Shown: positions 18,630-29,580, counted from the stretch's first letter. The stretch is DNA of 50,059 bases from Naganishia liquefaciens (GCA_013423385.1 BLZA01000059.1:1-50059); one strand, 5' to 3'. Numbers and translations: made by a program. Notes: generated from the letters alone by a model not told the origin.

Positions 18630-19975
18630 AGAAAGCATTTGATTATGGTGCATACTGATTGCTATCTAGGGGATTAACACATGCTAGTTTAATGGTCTAA
18701 TAGATCATAGCGTACCGGCCAGGAAATACTGAGAATGATACCTTTAAAACCGCAGAAATAGCGTATAAGGACAAATAGTCCGTTTAGAGATTTGCTTAGT
18801 AGCTCAATAGGTAGTTGGTGGGGTAAAGCCTAACAAGCCAATGATGAGTAGTATAGGATGAAAGTCTTAAATACGGCAATGGAAATGAAAAAGTCCAAAG
18901 TAACATTTGTTGCGCAGCAGTGATGAATCGTTGTCAATTCGCATAGTAGAAATACCCGCGAGAACACGCCACCTAGATTCCAAGTCCCCCCCATGGGGGG
19001 AAGGGGAGTAAATTTCACTTGGATAAAGAATCTTGAATAATGATCCTGATTCTAGTAGTAGATCTAAATTGCCGTGCCAGCAAGAGCGGTAAGACGGCTT
19101 CTACAAGCAATAGTAACAATAAATTGGTGTAAAGGGTACGCAGCCGGCCTATTTTAGGCTAGAGTTGGAAAGAGGTAAGTACAATACTTAGAGGAGGGCT
19201 GATATCTCATTATCCTAAGGGGAGTGCTAAAGGCGAAGGCCACTTACTATTAACAACTGACGGTAAGGTACGAAGGTTGGGGGATAGATACAGATTAGAT
19301 ACCTGAGTATTCCCAACAGTAAACGATGTAGATTAGGAATTGGTAAAATCCAGTTTTATAGCAAACGCTTTAAATCTACCACCTGTAGAGTATAGTCGCA
19401 AGGCTGAAATACAAATAATTAGACGGCCTGAGAGCAAACGGAGTGAAGCATGTTATTTAATACGATGATCCGCGTAGAATCTTACCAGTCCTTGAATGTA
19501 TCACAGGTGTTGCATGGTTGTCGTCAGTTCGTGCTGTTAAGCGTATGGTTAACTCCGATAAACGAACGCAATCCTCACTATAGATTAATTTCTGTAGTAT
19601 AACTTCGACAAGAAGCTCGAGGACTATGACAAACCCTCATGGCCCTTATGGACTGGGCTATAGACGTGCCACAAGATCCTTCTACAAAATGATGCTAAAG
19701 TGAAAGCAATAGCCAATCATCAAAACAGGATAATGTACGAATTGTAAGCTGGAACTCGCTTACATGAAGTAGGAATTCCGAGTAATCGTATATAAGAACG
19801 CTACGGTGAATATTATCTCTTGGGTGTACTAACTGCTCGTCATGGGCTGGGAAGCAAATGGATATGAAGAAGGAGAGGGTAATTAAACTTTCTTGTTCGA
19901 GTATTTATTGCTGACTGGTCTAAAGTCGAAACAAGGTAGCAGTAGGGGAACCTGTTGCTGATCAATAACTAATAC
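18630..19975 (+). rRNA. rns: Small subunit ribosomal RNA
   Basis: Conserved blocks in order: TTTGATTATGGTGCATACTG near 18640; GGATTAACACATGCTAG near 18731; AGCAGTGATGAATCG near 18915; GTGCCAGCAAGAGCGGTAA (530 loop) near 19074; ATTAGATACCTGAGTA near 19294; TTGCATGGTTGTCGTCAG near 19510; AACTGCTCGTCATGGG near 19830; TCGAAACAAGGTAGCAGTAG near 19926. No intron seen. A C/G hairpin (18985-19007) is inserted in a variable loop. Ends are estimated from homology; the C-rich motif follows within about 15 nt of the 3' end. Confidence 0.95.
18985..19007. repeat. C/G-rich hairpin inside rns (family B)
   Basis: TCCCCCCCATGGGGGGAAGG in a variable part of the small rRNA. Confidence 0.7.
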
Positions 19976-19976
19976 T

Positions 19977-19988
19977 AATCCCCTTTTA
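19977..19988 (+). terminator. C-rich 3' motif of rns
   Basis: TAATCCCCTTTT followed by an AGCGCCCTCAG hairpin and CGAGCTTA. The 30-nt block is nearly identical to that after nad5, which shows the motif also serves an rRNA. Confidence 0.6.
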
Positions 19989-20097
19989 GCGCCCTCAGAG
20001 CGAGCTTATGGGTAAAAGAGAAAGTAAATCTATTTATTCTTAAGGTAGACATGGAAAACATTAAAAGAATGTACAAATTGGTGATAATGTAGATATA

Positions 20098-20170
20098 GGG
20101 AAAATAGCATAATGGTTAATGTACTTCTTTGTCAAGGAAGGCTATGGCGGTTCGAGTCCGCTTTTTCTCG
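20098..20170 (+). tRNA. trnD: tRNA-Asp(GUC)
   Basis: Acceptor GGGAAAA/TTTTCTC (one G.U), anticodon loop TTGTCAA, T-loop TTCGAGT. Confidence 0.92.
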
Positions 20171-20313
20171 TCTGTAATTGTTTCTAATCTAGCTTATCAA
20201 GGTTAGGACAAATAAAACAGTTAACTTAACGACTTTGTCGTCTACTCTCTAGTACTTTCTCTCAAGAAGTTAACTAGAATTATACTTGTCCATAAGGAAT
20301 TAAATTATCTACT

Positions 20314-20580
20314 ATGAACCTTTCACTAGTATTATTCTTAATTGGTATTCTTGGTTTCATTCTTAACCGAAAAAATATCATTTTAATGATTATCTCTATC
20401 GAACTTATGCTGTTAGCTGTTACTCTTTTAGTACTGATTAGCTCATATGCTTTCGATGATATTGCTGGGCAAACATATAGTATTTACATTATCGCTATTG
20501 CAGGTGCCGAATCCGCTATTGGACTAGGTATTCTTGTTGCATACTATCGATTACGAGGTAACATCTCTCTTCGAACATAA
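20314..20580 (+). CDS. nad4L: NADH dehydrogenase subunit 4L
   Basis: Small complex I membrane subunit of 88 aa with three hydrophobic segments and the conserved Glu-containing [10 protein letters not shown] and [10 protein letters not shown] stretches. Its TAA shares one base with the ATG of nad5 (TAATG), a fusion of units common in fungi. No 3' motif lies between the two genes. Confidence 0.96.
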   Translation: MNLSLVLFLIGILGFILNRKNIILMIISIELMLLAVTLLVLISSYAFDDIAGQTYSIYIIAIAGAESAIGLGILVAYYRLRGNISLRT

Positions 20581-23500
20581 TGTATCTAAGTATTCTTGCT
20601 CTACCTCTATTTGGATCCGCTGTTGCTGGTCTTCTTGGACGTAAAATCGGTGTTACAGGTGCACACATTATTACTACAGGTTCACTAATGACTACAGCAG
20701 CTCTAGCTCTTGTGGCATTTTACGAAGTAGGACTATGTGGTTCATCTGTTTCTATCGAACTATTTAGTTGGATTGATTCAGAATTCATGATGGTATCATG
20801 GGGATTCCTATTTGATAGCCTAACTGTTTCAATGCTTCTACCTGTTCTTATTGTTTCATCTCTAGTTCACCTATACTCAATTTCATACATGGCAGAAGAT
20901 CCTCATAACCAACGATTCTTCTCATACCTTTCAATGTTCACTTTCTTTATGCTTGTTCTTGTTACTGGTGATAACTATCTGATCATGTTCGTGGGTCAAA
21001 CCTTCCCGGCCTACGTGTAATGTGAATTGCACTTAAGAAACATCACTATATGCTGAAACACCCTTATCTTTATCTTTATCCTTATTATTCAGGACAATCA
21101 GCAGGAAACTTATAAAGGATCCTCCGAGACTATATGTGATGCACTTGTGTTAACACAAGTTGAAGATTTAGTCCAGCCTTTAGTGAGAACTAAAGTATTA
21201 ATGTGGTAAACTACTGCCAACTTACTTATCTCTACCAAGGGAATTATGGTTTTTTTGACGGTACACTTGTCCAGGAATCTTTCTTTGCAGGTCCTACTGT
21301 CTCATTCCTATCTTCAACCGTGGCGAATGGAGGTAAAAAAGGATCCAAATATAGCAAACCTCGAGGCAAAAGCAGGTAAGAGATGAACAGAAGGAGATTT
21401 TAGTGGGTACTATGTTAGGGGACGCTTCTATTGAACGAAGCAAACCTACACACAAACAATTTCTACAAACATTGCCTGATCACTAACTGTTCTATATGTG
21501 AAATTCATGAATTTAGCAATCTCACCTCCAGCCCCCTTGGGGGCCCCCAAGGGGGGAAAGTTGTTATTCGCAAAGCGGACAAACGAACAGGTAACGTTTA
21601 TTGCCAAGAAAAGCCCAACATACCTTGCCTAAATGTGTTCCATGACGCAAATGGGAAAAAAGTGGTTCCTGCTAACATCGCCGAACTGCTTACTGTCCGG
21701 GCTCTTGCATACTGGATTATGGACGAAGGGGGAAAAGAAAGATAGCTACGGAGCTACTCTTCTTCACACTCGTTCTTTCACTCTTGCCGATGTACTATTA
21801 CTTCAAACCGCTGTAATGGACAACTTTTCACTTCGTACTCGACTAATTGAAAAAACACCTGGTCAATGGGTTATCGTAATTCCTGTAAAACAGGTGCGGC
21901 CTTTCTTGTGTCAATCTACATGTGTCGATCTATGCTTTCTAATTTTGTCCTTAATCACCTTTCTTCACCTTCCCCACCCTCCCCACTCGGGGGTCTGAGG
22001 GGTGTGAGGGGTGAGTAAGAGCTACCACATTAAATTAATCTTCTCGTGGGAGGGAATTGGTATTTCATCATACCTACTAATTAACTTCTGGTACACTCGA
22101 ATCCAGGCTAACAAATCAGGTATTAAAGCCTTAACTGTTAACCGTGTTGGGGATATGTTCCTAAGTGTTGGTTTCTTCGCTATTTTCTGGGTATTCGGTA
22201 ACGTAGATTATGCAACTGTATTCAGTGTAGCACCTTTCATTAACGAAACTGCTATTACAATTATTGGATTATTACTTCTACTTGGTGCTATGGCTAAAAG
22301 TGCTAACCTAGGTCTACACACATGGCTACCTGATGCGATGGAGGGTAAATTTACCTCGTTATTTGTATCCATTGTGCTTTCCTAGTATACTTATTTGCTT
22401 TTGAATGTTCCGATAACCTACTAATGTCATTACCTCCTCTCGCCCGAGAGTGAGGGCGGGTTCTTTGCATTACCTCAAAAGTCACAAGAGATCATTACTG
22501 GTAACATGCTAGGTGACGGTAGTGTGGCTTATTCTACAGGTCGTAACGGTAGCCAAGCAACTAATGCTCGGTACTTGAAAGCAGACGCTAAACCATATAT
22601 GCTAAGTTTATTAGATCAAGGCCTTACTGTAGATCTGGTTTAATTGCTTATCCTAATATCAATCTACCACGTAAAGTAACACAACACAATATTACTTTGC
22701 TACTCTATCATCTGAACAGCAGTATCGATTAGATGCTGCAAGTGGTCGTTATTGTTCCTTCAATGATTATCGATATGCTATCCACACTTGCATTAGCTCA
22801 TTGGATTATGGAAAACGGTTACTTCGAATATGGTAAAGCTCAAACTGTTCTCCTATGCACAGAATCATTTACTAAGTTAGATATTATTGCAACACTTAAA
22901 GTACGAAACAAAGCAAAAGGATCATTCCGAGTCGAAAACAAGTATGCACCATGTGCGTAACTTAGTACAACCTTATATGCATCCTATGTTTACTTACAAG
23001 CCCCCCTCCTCACGGGGGTGATAGGACTATAATCTAGGGCCCTCCTTAAATTTTCTATTTGCTTAAATCACCTTTTTCTAAGGTAAATAAGCAGAGATAA
23101 CATGTAAATTATCTTTCAGAGACTACCAAGAAAACATGTGGTTCAACCATATGAATGCATAGTCCGATCATATGTGTAAATATATGTGGCAAATTTATCG
23201 CCAATTAACTCATTGCCTACTCCGGTATCTGCCCTAATTCACGCGGCTACTCTAGTTACAGCTGGGGTTTACCTAATGCTTCGATCATCTCCTGTAATTG
23301 AATACTCACCAACTGTACTAGTAGTTATTACTTGGGTTGGTGCACTTACAGCATTTGTAGCTGCTACAACTGGTCTATTACAAAACGATATTAAACGAGT
23401 TATTGCTTACAGTACTATGTCACAAATGGGTTACCTATTCATGGCCGTTGGACTCTCACAATACAATGTTGCTCTATTCCACCTAGTAAACCACGCCTTC

Positions 23501-24514
23501 TTCAAAGCGCTACTATTCCTTGCTGCTGGTGCTGTAATTCACGCTATGGCAGATCAACAAGATTTACGACGACTTGGTGGTCTAGTTAACTTCTTACCAT
23601 TTACTTACACTGCTATTCTTATTGGTTCATTATCACTTATGGCATTCCCATTCCTAACTGGATTCTATTCAAAAGATCTAATCCTTGAAGTGGCTAAAGG
23701 ACAATACGAATTAAGCGGTAACGTAGCATACTGGTTAGGAACTATCTCTGCTGTATTCACTGCATTCTACTCATTACGACTAGTATCTCTAACCTTCTTC
23801 ACTGTACCTAATGCTCCAAAAGGAGATTACCTACACACACACGAAGCTCCTACAATTATCGTAATTCCTCTTGTTATCCTATCAATTATGTCAATCGTAT
23901 TCGGTTATGTTGCTAAAGATCTATTCGTAGGTATCGGATCTGATTTCCTATCAACAGCTCTATTCCAACACCCTGATCACATTACATTAGTAGAAGCAGA
24001 ATTCGGACTTCCTCAAGTACTAAAACTACTTCCTGCTATTGGTAGCGCATTTGGTGCAGCTGCTGCTCTATATCTATACCATGTTGTACCTCAATTCACT
24101 ATTAACCTTACAGATTCAGCACTAGGTAACGGACTATACAAATTCTTCAACGGTAAATGGCTATTCGATGTAGTGTACAACAAATACATTATTAACGGAG
24201 GTCTACACCTTGGATACGTATTCTCTAAAGTACTTGACCGTGGAGTAATCGAACTATTTGGTCCACATGGTTTCTCAACAGTATTAACTAACGCCGGTAA
24301 ATCAGTATCTAACTACGATACGGGAGTTATCACAAGTTACGCTCTATACATTATTCTAGGACTAATTTCATTCATCTTCCTTCTATTTGCTCCTCTTCTA
24401 TTCACTTCACTAATTCCTGGTGGTGATACAGGAGATCTAAGTACAGGAAGCATGGGACTAATTCTACTATACCTAGGAACACTAGTTCTACTTCCACTAG
24501 TACAACGTAAATAA
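20580..24514 (+). CDS. nad5: NADH dehydrogenase subunit 5, three exons
   Basis: Largest proton-pumping subunit of complex I, 671 aa. Exons 20580-20996, 22047-22346, 23216-24514, all in phase 0. Intron 1 sits after LIMFVG and before [19 protein letters not shown]1 pairs GTGGGT with GCCTAC. Intron 2 sits between TWLPDAMEG and [14 protein letters not shown]. The quinone-side and channel residues of the family ([23 protein letters not shown]) are present. It ends with a C-rich 3' motif 31 nt past the stop. Confidence 0.96.
21380..21950 (+). pseudogene. Broken LAGLIDADG_2-type endonuclease in nad5-i1
   Basis: Fragments [20 protein letters not shown] near 21395, then [20 protein letters not shown] near 21656, then a [10 protein letters not shown] stretch near 21778 in another frame. 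These are the two motif regions and the C-terminal block of the LAGLIDADG_2 family. At least three frames; dead. Confidence 0.72.
21966..22015. repeat. CCCCACC/GGTCTGAGG element in nad5-i1 (family C)
   Basis: It sits between the dead endonuclease and the 3' splice site. Confidence 0.72.
22478..22975 (+). pseudogene. Decayed LAGLIDADG_2-type endonuclease in nad5-i2
   Basis: Fragments [18 protein letters not shown] near 22487 and [17 protein letters not shown] near 22789, then [10 protein letters not shown] near 22860. It is split over at least two frames and lacks the usual C-terminal block. Confidence 0.68.
23001..23022. repeat. C/G-rich hairpin in nad5-i2 (family B)
   Basis: CCCCCCTCCTCACGGGGGTG. 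Confidence 0.68.
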
Positions 24515-24532
24515 TCTTTCTTGCGGCCAGGC

Positions 24533-24546
24533 CGAGAACTTAACTT
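24533..24546. repeat. GGCC palindrome (family A)
   Basis: GCGGCCAGGCCGAG, the short form also seen at 42683 and 48198. Confidence 0.7.
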
Positions 24547-24557
24547 AATCCCCTTTT
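24545..24557 (+). terminator. C-rich 3' motif of nad4L-nad5
   Basis: TTAATCCCCTTTT then AGCGCCCTCAGGGCGAG, 31 nt after the nad5 stop; a GGCC palindrome (24533-24546) abuts it. Confidence 0.6.
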
Positions 24558-24602
24558 AGCGCCCTCAGGGCGAGCTTAGAGTTAAAATTAAAAGTAACTA
24601 AA

Positions 24603-24684
24603 GCGAATGTGATGGAATGGTAGACATGCCTCACTTAAGATGAGTTGTCTTATAGACGTAAGAGTTCAAGTCTCTTCATTCGTA
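24603..24684 (+). tRNA. trnL: tRNA-Leu(UAA)
   Basis: Acceptor GCGAATG/CATTCGT, anticodon loop CTTAAGA, long variable arm, T-arm AAGAG/CTCTT. It reads TTA/TTG. Confidence 0.93.
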
Positions 24685-24738
24685 CATTTTATCGGAGTAT
24701 TATATAGGGTACCGAGGACGAAAAATGGAAAAATAGTA

Positions 24739-26280
24739 ATGCTTGTATTAGGAATCTTTTCTCTAATGATGGCCGTAGCGCTTCCTACAGTTCGTATTTC
24801 TCCAATTCTTCTAATTCGGGTAACTTCTATCATCTTACTATTTGCCGCAGCATTATCATTTAATGCTAGTTATATTCAAGCTATTGGATCAGGTGTTGGT
24901 ATTTATAGTGGTCTATTCCAAGTAACATCATTCTCACAAGTAGTTGATACATTCATCTTCTTAATTGCAGCTTTTGTTATCTTACCATGGGCTCCAGCAA
25001 AATTTGGTGCTAATGTTGTATCAACAACAGCTACAAGTACAGCTGTTCCTTCTATCCCAGAATATGCTCTTATTATTCTATTCACTACATGTGGTGCTTC
25101 ATTCTTAGTTTCAAGTGCAGATCTAGTATCTATGTACCTAAGTATTGAACTACAATCATTCGCTGTTTATATTCTTGCAGCTCTATACCGAGATTCAGAA
25201 TCAGCAACTAGCGCCGGACTAAAATATTTCCTACTTGGAGGTCTTTCATCAGGTCTAATTCTGCTTGGTTCAGCTCTAGTATATGCTTACACAGGATTAA
25301 CAAGTTTCGAAGGTATTTACAGTCTTCTATCAGTAACAACTTTAGCTGATAGTATTACAGGACCTGTAACAATTGGTCTAACAATTACAGTAGTAGGTTT
25401 CCTATTCAAAATCGCAGCTGCTCCATTCCACAACTGGGCACCTGATGTATATGACGGAACACCAACAATCGTAACAACTTGGCTAACTATCATGCCTAAA
25501 ATCTCTATCCTAGTATTCCTACTAGAATTACAAACAGGGCTTTCAGGAGTAACTCTAACACTACCATTCGTAACAGAAGGATTCAGTGTATGGAAAAACT
25601 TACTACTAATTTCATCAATGCTATCTCTAATCATTGGTACAGTAGTAGGACTAGCACAATTCCGAATCAAACGACTATTTGCTTACAGTACAATTTCACA
25701 TGTAGGTTTCCTTCTTCTAGCACTAGCAATTAACACAGAAGAATCAATTGAATCATTCATTTTCTACCTAGTTCAATACTCAATTACAAACCTTAACGCT
25801 TTCCTAATCTTACTAGCCTTTGGTTACGTAATTAGCCAAGCTCGGGCTACTTCACAAGGTACAGATATTCAATTCATCTCAGAACTTAAAGGGCAATTCC
25901 GATCAAACCCTCTACTAGGTCTTTCACTGGCAACATGTCTATTCTCAATGGCAGGTATTCCACCTCTAATGGGATTCTTTGCAAAACAAATGGTACTATA
26001 CTCAGCAACACATTCAGGATATTACTTTATGTCATTCGTGGCAATTATTGTAAGTGTAATTAGTGCTGCTTACTACCTTCGAATCGTTCGAGTAATTCAC
26101 TTCGATTCAAGTGTTGGGGATGGTCAAGAACCTCAATCAACAGCAACAGCACCTTACATTAGTAATGTACACAGTTTCCTTATCGCAACTCTAACACTGG
26201 CAATTGCACTATTCGTGTTCAAACCATCATTTATCTTAAATAGCACACATCTTCTGGCTCTATCACTATTCAACGCATAA
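24739..26280 (+). CDS. nad2: NADH dehydrogenase subunit 2
   Basis: Proton-pumping complex I subunit, 513 aa, no intron. The ATG at 24739 ([20 protein letters not shown]) is taken as the start because it matches the family N-terminus; an open frame upstream begins inside trnL. Internal blocks such as [24 protein letters not shown] and [10 protein letters not shown] fit the family. Its TAA overlaps the nad3 ATG by one base. Confidence 0.95.
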   Translation: MLVLGIFSLMMAVALPTVRISPILLIRVTSIILLFAAALSFNASYIQAIGSGVGIYSGLFQVTSFSQVVDTFIFLIAAFVILPWAPAKFGANVVSTTATSTAVPSIPEYALIILFTTCGASFLVSSADLVSMYLSIELQSFAVYILAALYRDSESATSAGLKYFLLGGLSSGLILLGSALVYAYTGLTSFEGIYSLLSVTTLADSITGPVTIGLTITVVGFLFKIAAAPFHNWAPDVYDGTPTIVTTWLTIMPKISILVFLLELQTGLSGVTLTLPFVTEGFSVWKNLLLISSMLSLIIGTVVGLAQFRIKRLFAYSTISHVGFLLLALAINTEESIESFIFYLVQYSITNLNAFLILLAFGYVISQARATSQGTDIQFISELKGQFRSNPLLGLSLATCLFSMAGIPPLMGFFAKQMVLYSATHSGYYFMSFVAIIVSVISAAYYLRIVRVIHFDSSVGDGQEPQSTATAPYISNVHSFLIATLTLAIALFVFKPSFILNSTHLLALSLFNA

Positions 26281-26663
26281 TGACAGCATTAACAATTCTA
26301 TTTCTATTCGTTCCAGTATTAGTAGCAATTCTTCTAGTACTTAACGTTCTTCTAGCAGTGCACAAACCAGATACAGAAAAAGTAACACCATACGAATGTG
26401 GTTTCTCTCCAGTATACGGACAAACTCGAGCACCCTTCTCAATTCAATACTACCTAGTTGGTATCTTATTCCTTATCTTCGACCTGGAAATTCTTCTATT
26501 CTACCCTCTAGCGGTAACACTATACAATGTTTCTACTTATGGTTTTGTAATTGGAGTAATCTTCTTTGTAGCTCTAACAGTTGGATTCGTGTACGAATTC
26601 GGTAAAGGTGCCCTATACTTTACAGATCACCGTTCAGCTATCCGATCACCTTCTGCACAATAA
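26280..26663 (+). CDS. nad3: NADH dehydrogenase subunit 3
   Basis: 127-aa complex I membrane subunit. The diagnostic PYECGFSP loop at about residues 37-44 holds the Cys involved in the active/deactive switch in other species. It starts on the last base of the nad2 stop, so the pair is one transcript. The C-rich 3' motif follows at 24 nt. Confidence 0.96.
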   Translation: MTALTILFLFVPVLVAILLVLNVLLAVHKPDTEKVTPYECGFSPVYGQTRAPFSIQYYLVGILFLIFDLEILLFYPLAVTLYNVSTYGFVIGVIFFVALTVGFVYEFGKGALYFTDHRSAIRSPSAQ

Positions 26664-26686
26664 TTGTCTTAGTCACTTAATCCCCT

Positions 26687-26700
26687 TTTTGTTCTCTTAT
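26687..26700 (+). terminator. C-rich 3' motif of nad2-nad3
   Basis: TTAATCCCCTTTTT, 24 nt after the nad3 stop. Confidence 0.6.
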
Positions 26701-26860
26701 TTTATATTATATTAATCATGTAAAAGGGATAAAAATTACCCTATCAATGGTTATCTAAAAGTATGGATAAACTATCACTTTACTATTTAGTTAGTATGTT
26801 ATGGTTCCCACTTTGTTCCCAAATCTGTTTTCGTACAGGTATAAAAAATTGAAAATTCAA

Positions 26861-27310
26861 ATGTTAGCAGCAGCAAAATACATCGGAGCAGGTCTAGCAG
26901 CTATCGGGTAAATTTAGCCCAAATATAGGATTAAAACAGAGAAATCATTGTATGACTATCTGTTACCGGTATAAAATTTCTACAGGTTAAACGACTAGAG
27001 AGAGAGAATTTTCTCACATAAACCCTACTACTGTACATTATTATCTCCCCCGTAGAGGGAATAAGCAGTAGATGATATAGTCTAAACAATAGCGACAGTT
27101 ATTGACGCAGGTCTAAATAGCCTATGGTAATAAATTGTAACAGGTGCAGGGATTGGTATTGGATCAATCTTCTCATCACTAATCGCTTCAACAGCTCGAA
27201 ACCCAGCCCTACGAGGACAACTTTTCAGCTTTGCAATTCTAGGATTCGCCCTAGCAGAAGCAACTGGACTGTTCGCACTTATGATCTCATTCCTAGTTCT
27301 ATACTCATAA
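26861..27310 (+). CDS. atp9: ATP synthase subunit 9 (c-ring), two exons
   Basis: Proton-carrying c subunit of F1Fo ATP synthase, 73 aa in two membrane helices. Exons 26861-26909 and 27138-27310. The intron splits the Leu codon in [12 protein letters not shown]. The proton-binding Glu is in [15 protein letters not shown] of exon 2. The gene's own 3' motif is weak (ACAATCCCCTTG near 27326). Downstream lie a GIY-YIG remnant and a second, decayed atp9 3' end, so the present C-terminus may have come with a mobile element. Confidence 0.95.
26910..27137 (+). other. Group I intron atp9-i1, no ORF
   Basis: 228 nt. P1: exon GGGT with GCCC. The core has GGATTAAAACAGAGA, CGACTAGAGAGAGAGAATT and ATATAGTCTAAACAATAGCG. 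Very close in sequence to the nad1-i2 intron. Confidence 0.87.
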
Positions 27311-27325
27311 TTTAGTTAATAAACA

Positions 27326-27335
27326 CAATCCCCTT
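27326..27335 (+). terminator. Weak C-rich 3' motif of atp9
   Basis: CAATCCCCTTG, a weaker match than elsewhere, about 16 nt past the stop. Confidence 0.4.
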
Positions 27336-27515
27336 GCACAGCAATAAAAGAGTGTGTGTTATTTTAATAAAGTGTATACTGTAAAAAGTATACATAATAC
27401 CCTTATTTTGTTTCATTTAATGCTACCTCTAAATGCTACATTTGCCTTTTAGGGAATAGTGTCGAAACAGCTTACACATGAACTAGTTTAAGCAATTTAA
27501 TATATAATACTTGAT

Positions 27516-28235
27516 ATGACAACCAAATTCACAAACCATCCACTAATTCCTCTTTGTCAACATGTAGTTACTCTTGACAAGCTAAGTTCTATTCGGCCTT
27601 TTATTAATCGCAAAGCTGGTGTATATGTTCTAATTAATACAGTTAATGGAAAATACTACATCGGTAGCAGTTTTAGTTTAGGTGACCGTTTAGCTGACTA
27701 CACACAACCGGGGTACCATGCAGAAAAAGCACATATTCCGATCGTACGTGCAATTGTTAAGTACGGTCTATCATCTCTCTCTCTCTCTAAGTTGGTATTC
27801 TGGAAAGACAAGGATAATGTTCGTGATCGAGAACAATACTTCATGGATATGCACAAACCTGACTACAATGTGTTAACACTATACACACGGAAGGAGTTAA
27901 AGATATCGTGCGGAAATTCCGAACTGGTAAAGTTCAATCTCCAGAAGTGCGAGGTAAAATCTCATCTCATCTCATCTCATTAGGGAGAAAATAACGGCTT
28001 TTACGGGGAGAAACATTCAGAAGAGAGTAAAGCTAAACAACGAGTTGCTACACTAGCAAAAGGTCCACTACGAATCAGTAGCCGTGGAAAGAGAAGACCT
28101 AAACTTACAACAAGTAATTCGGTATACATCTCTCTCACAGCTAAAGCGTTAGGATGCACTCGTAAAGTGTTAGACTCACATGTAGGTAAAGTATATCGTG
28201 ACCGTTACATTATTACTATTTTCCGAACTCCCTAA
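27516..28235 (+). pseudogene. Free-standing GIY-YIG endonuclease, broken
   Basis: The N-terminal 140 codons are open: GVYVLINTVNGKYYIGSSFS (GIY and YIG motifs) at about residues 35-54, then DREQYFMDMHKPDYN with the catalytic Glu. A run of CTCAT pentamers near 27960 coincides with loss of frame; past it EKHSEESKAK (NUMOD3-like) and SVYISLTAKALGCTRKVLDS (NUMOD1-like) are read in another frame to a TAA at 28233. It lies outside any intron, between atp9 and a decayed atp9 3' end, which suggests a mobile element that entered the end of atp9. Confidence 0.8.
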
Positions 28236-28603
28236 TCCTCTTTCTTTTACAACTACCTTAAAAGCAATCAATAAGATAGCCATACTAGTGACCCTATTGG
28301 CTTATGTATATTACTTTACTTTACTCTACTTTATAATAGGCGAATGAACTAGAAATGCCCTTGTCTTGATGTCAATAACAGAAAGGCATAGATAGGAATG
28401 AGCCCCTTACTACATTTATGGTCACGATCTCAATTACTTTTAATGTACTTAGCCCATGGCGAGAAGACGTATTCTTTCCTTCTCTGTAATTACTAAACTA
28501 AACTAACGAACTAGTACTATCTAATTCTTATCCCTTATCCCTTATCCTTTATCCCTTATCCCTAATCCAAAGAGGCAGTTTAATAGAAATAGAAATAAGT
28601 ATT

Positions 28604-28830
28604 AAAAGAATAGATAGAAAAGGAGAGTAAAAAAGCAAGGCTTCCACCAGGTTCCTGTTATAGCCGATTGTTTAGCTTTGCTTATTATTTAGTAGTGGCA
28701 TTTTGGTCATATATTTCTATCACCTAATCTCTATAAAGCATGACACTCCCACTTATTCCCTCCCCCCACGGGGGTGAGGGGAAGGGAACAAGATGCTCGT
28801 TGGAACTATACTTGCTCTCTACTATTTCCG
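28604..28830. repeat. Dispersed repeat, copy 1
   Basis: Shares AAAAGAA-AGATAGAAAA, GGAGAGTAAAAAAGCAAGGC, TCCACCAGGT, GCATTTTGGTC and AAGATGC-CGTTG in order with 36931-37262. Copy 1 is shorter and ends next to the atp9 3' remnant. Both copies enclose a family B GC hairpin (here 28757-28788). Nature unknown. Confidence 0.65.
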
Positions 28831-28832
28831 AT

Positions 28833-28912
28833 AATTCTAAAGCCGCTTATTTGAGTTACTCTAAGTGTATTCGCCCTAATGATCTCATTCTTACTTCTAT
28901 AAATATAATTTA
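28833..28912 (+). pseudogene. Decayed second atp9 3' end
   Basis: Aligns codon for codon, without gaps, with the last part of atp9 exon 2: ATTCTA near the start, then TTCGCCCTAATGATCTCATT reading [10 protein letters not shown]. Codons between are diverged and include stops. A decayed C-rich motif (TAATCCTCCTTTTAGCGC) lies 11 nt downstream. Best read as the original atp9 terminus displaced by the element at 27516. Confidence 0.75.
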
Positions 28913-28923
28913 CTTCATTGACA

Positions 28924-28941
28924 TAATCCTCCTTTTAGCGC
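28924..28941 (+). terminator. Decayed C-rich 3' motif
   Basis: TAATCCTCCTTTTAGCGC follows the atp9 remnant; it differs from the TAATCCCCTTTTAGCGC of nad5 and rns by an extra T within the C run. Confidence 0.5.
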
Positions 28942-29006
28942 ACTCACACCCTCACACCCCTCAGACCCCCGAGTGGGGAGGGTGGGGAAGGTGGGGAAGG
29001 GCGAGC
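28936..29006. repeat. CTCACACC/GGTGGGG element (family C)
   Basis: A CTCACACCC arm and a GGTGGGGAAGG arm of about 30 nt each. Confidence 0.75.
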
Positions 29007-29407
29007 GATTGGGTGATCAATGATAGTATAATAGAGAGAGAGAAAGATTAATACATTACATTACATTCATATTAAGACAAGACATTATTAGCTCCAAAAG
29101 TGGTAGGTGATAAAAAATAAATTATAGGTAGATAAAAGTAATAGGGAACTTGAAATACGGTTATTTTAGTGTCTAGTAAGTTAAGGTTAAAGTGCCGAAC
29201 TCTCAGCTTTGCCTTATAATTTAAATCCGGCATTTATAAGTGACATATAGCACGAAATCTATTGTATTTATAAACTATAATTTACCATATATTAACTATT
29301 AATAGAGACTGTGTATTGTCACAAAAATATTGTTATACACATAAAAGAATGGATAATCATCTTTAAGTTAATACGGTAATATACAAATAATAAGATAAAA
29401 TTACAAA
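29007..29407. other. AT-rich intergenic region before trnL(uag)
   Basis: 400 nt, no gene seen. It contains ATTACATTACATT repeats and an ACTTGAAATACGG segment similar to ACTTGAAATCCGG near 45440. Confidence 0.4.
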
Positions 29408-29490
29408 GCAAGTGTGTTGAAATTGGTAGACAAGCTCGTTTTAGGTACGAGTGGCTAAACGCTGTATGAGTTCAAGTCTCATCACTTGTA
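29408..29490 (+). tRNA. trnL: tRNA-Leu(UAG)
   Basis: Acceptor GCAAGTG/CACTTGT, anticodon stem CTCGT/ACGAG with loop TTTAGGT, long variable arm. It reads the CTN codons. Confidence 0.93.
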
Positions 29491-29507
29491 TATATAGTGT
29501 CTTCATT

Positions 29508-29560
29508 CTCCCCCCCCCTCCCCCCACGGGGGTGAGGGGGTGAGGGGGTGATAGGGGCGA
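29508..29560. repeat. C/G-rich hairpin (family B)
   Basis: A C-rich arm, CCACGG loop, and a GGGGGTGA-rich arm between trnL and trnR. Confidence 0.8.
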
Positions 29561-29580
29561 TTAACGTTTTTATTAGATAG

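Larger units (their letters stand above)
20997..22046 (+). other. Group I intron nad5-i1
   Basis: 1050 nt; P1 as above, ends TCTCG. Core pieces CAATCAGCAGG and CTCCGAGACTATATG lie in the first 140 nt. It holds a broken LAGLIDADG gene and a family C GC element at 21966-22015. Confidence 0.87.
22347..23215 (+). other. Group I intron nad5-i2
   Basis: 869 nt, ends ATTG. Core-like CAGAGACTACC and CATAGTCCGATC lie in the last 120 nt. It contains a decayed endonuclease and a C/G hairpin at 23001-23022. Confidence 0.83.

Noticed and set aside
18728-18740. GGGGATTAA in rns, reverse complement of the C-rich 3' motif
   Set aside because: It is part of the conserved rRNA segment GGATTAACACATGC. The similar GGGGATTAGC at 29661 is the trnV acceptor and D-arm.
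24640-24738. Upstream extension of nad2
   Set aside because: It begins inside trnL(uaa); ATG at 24739 matches the family start.
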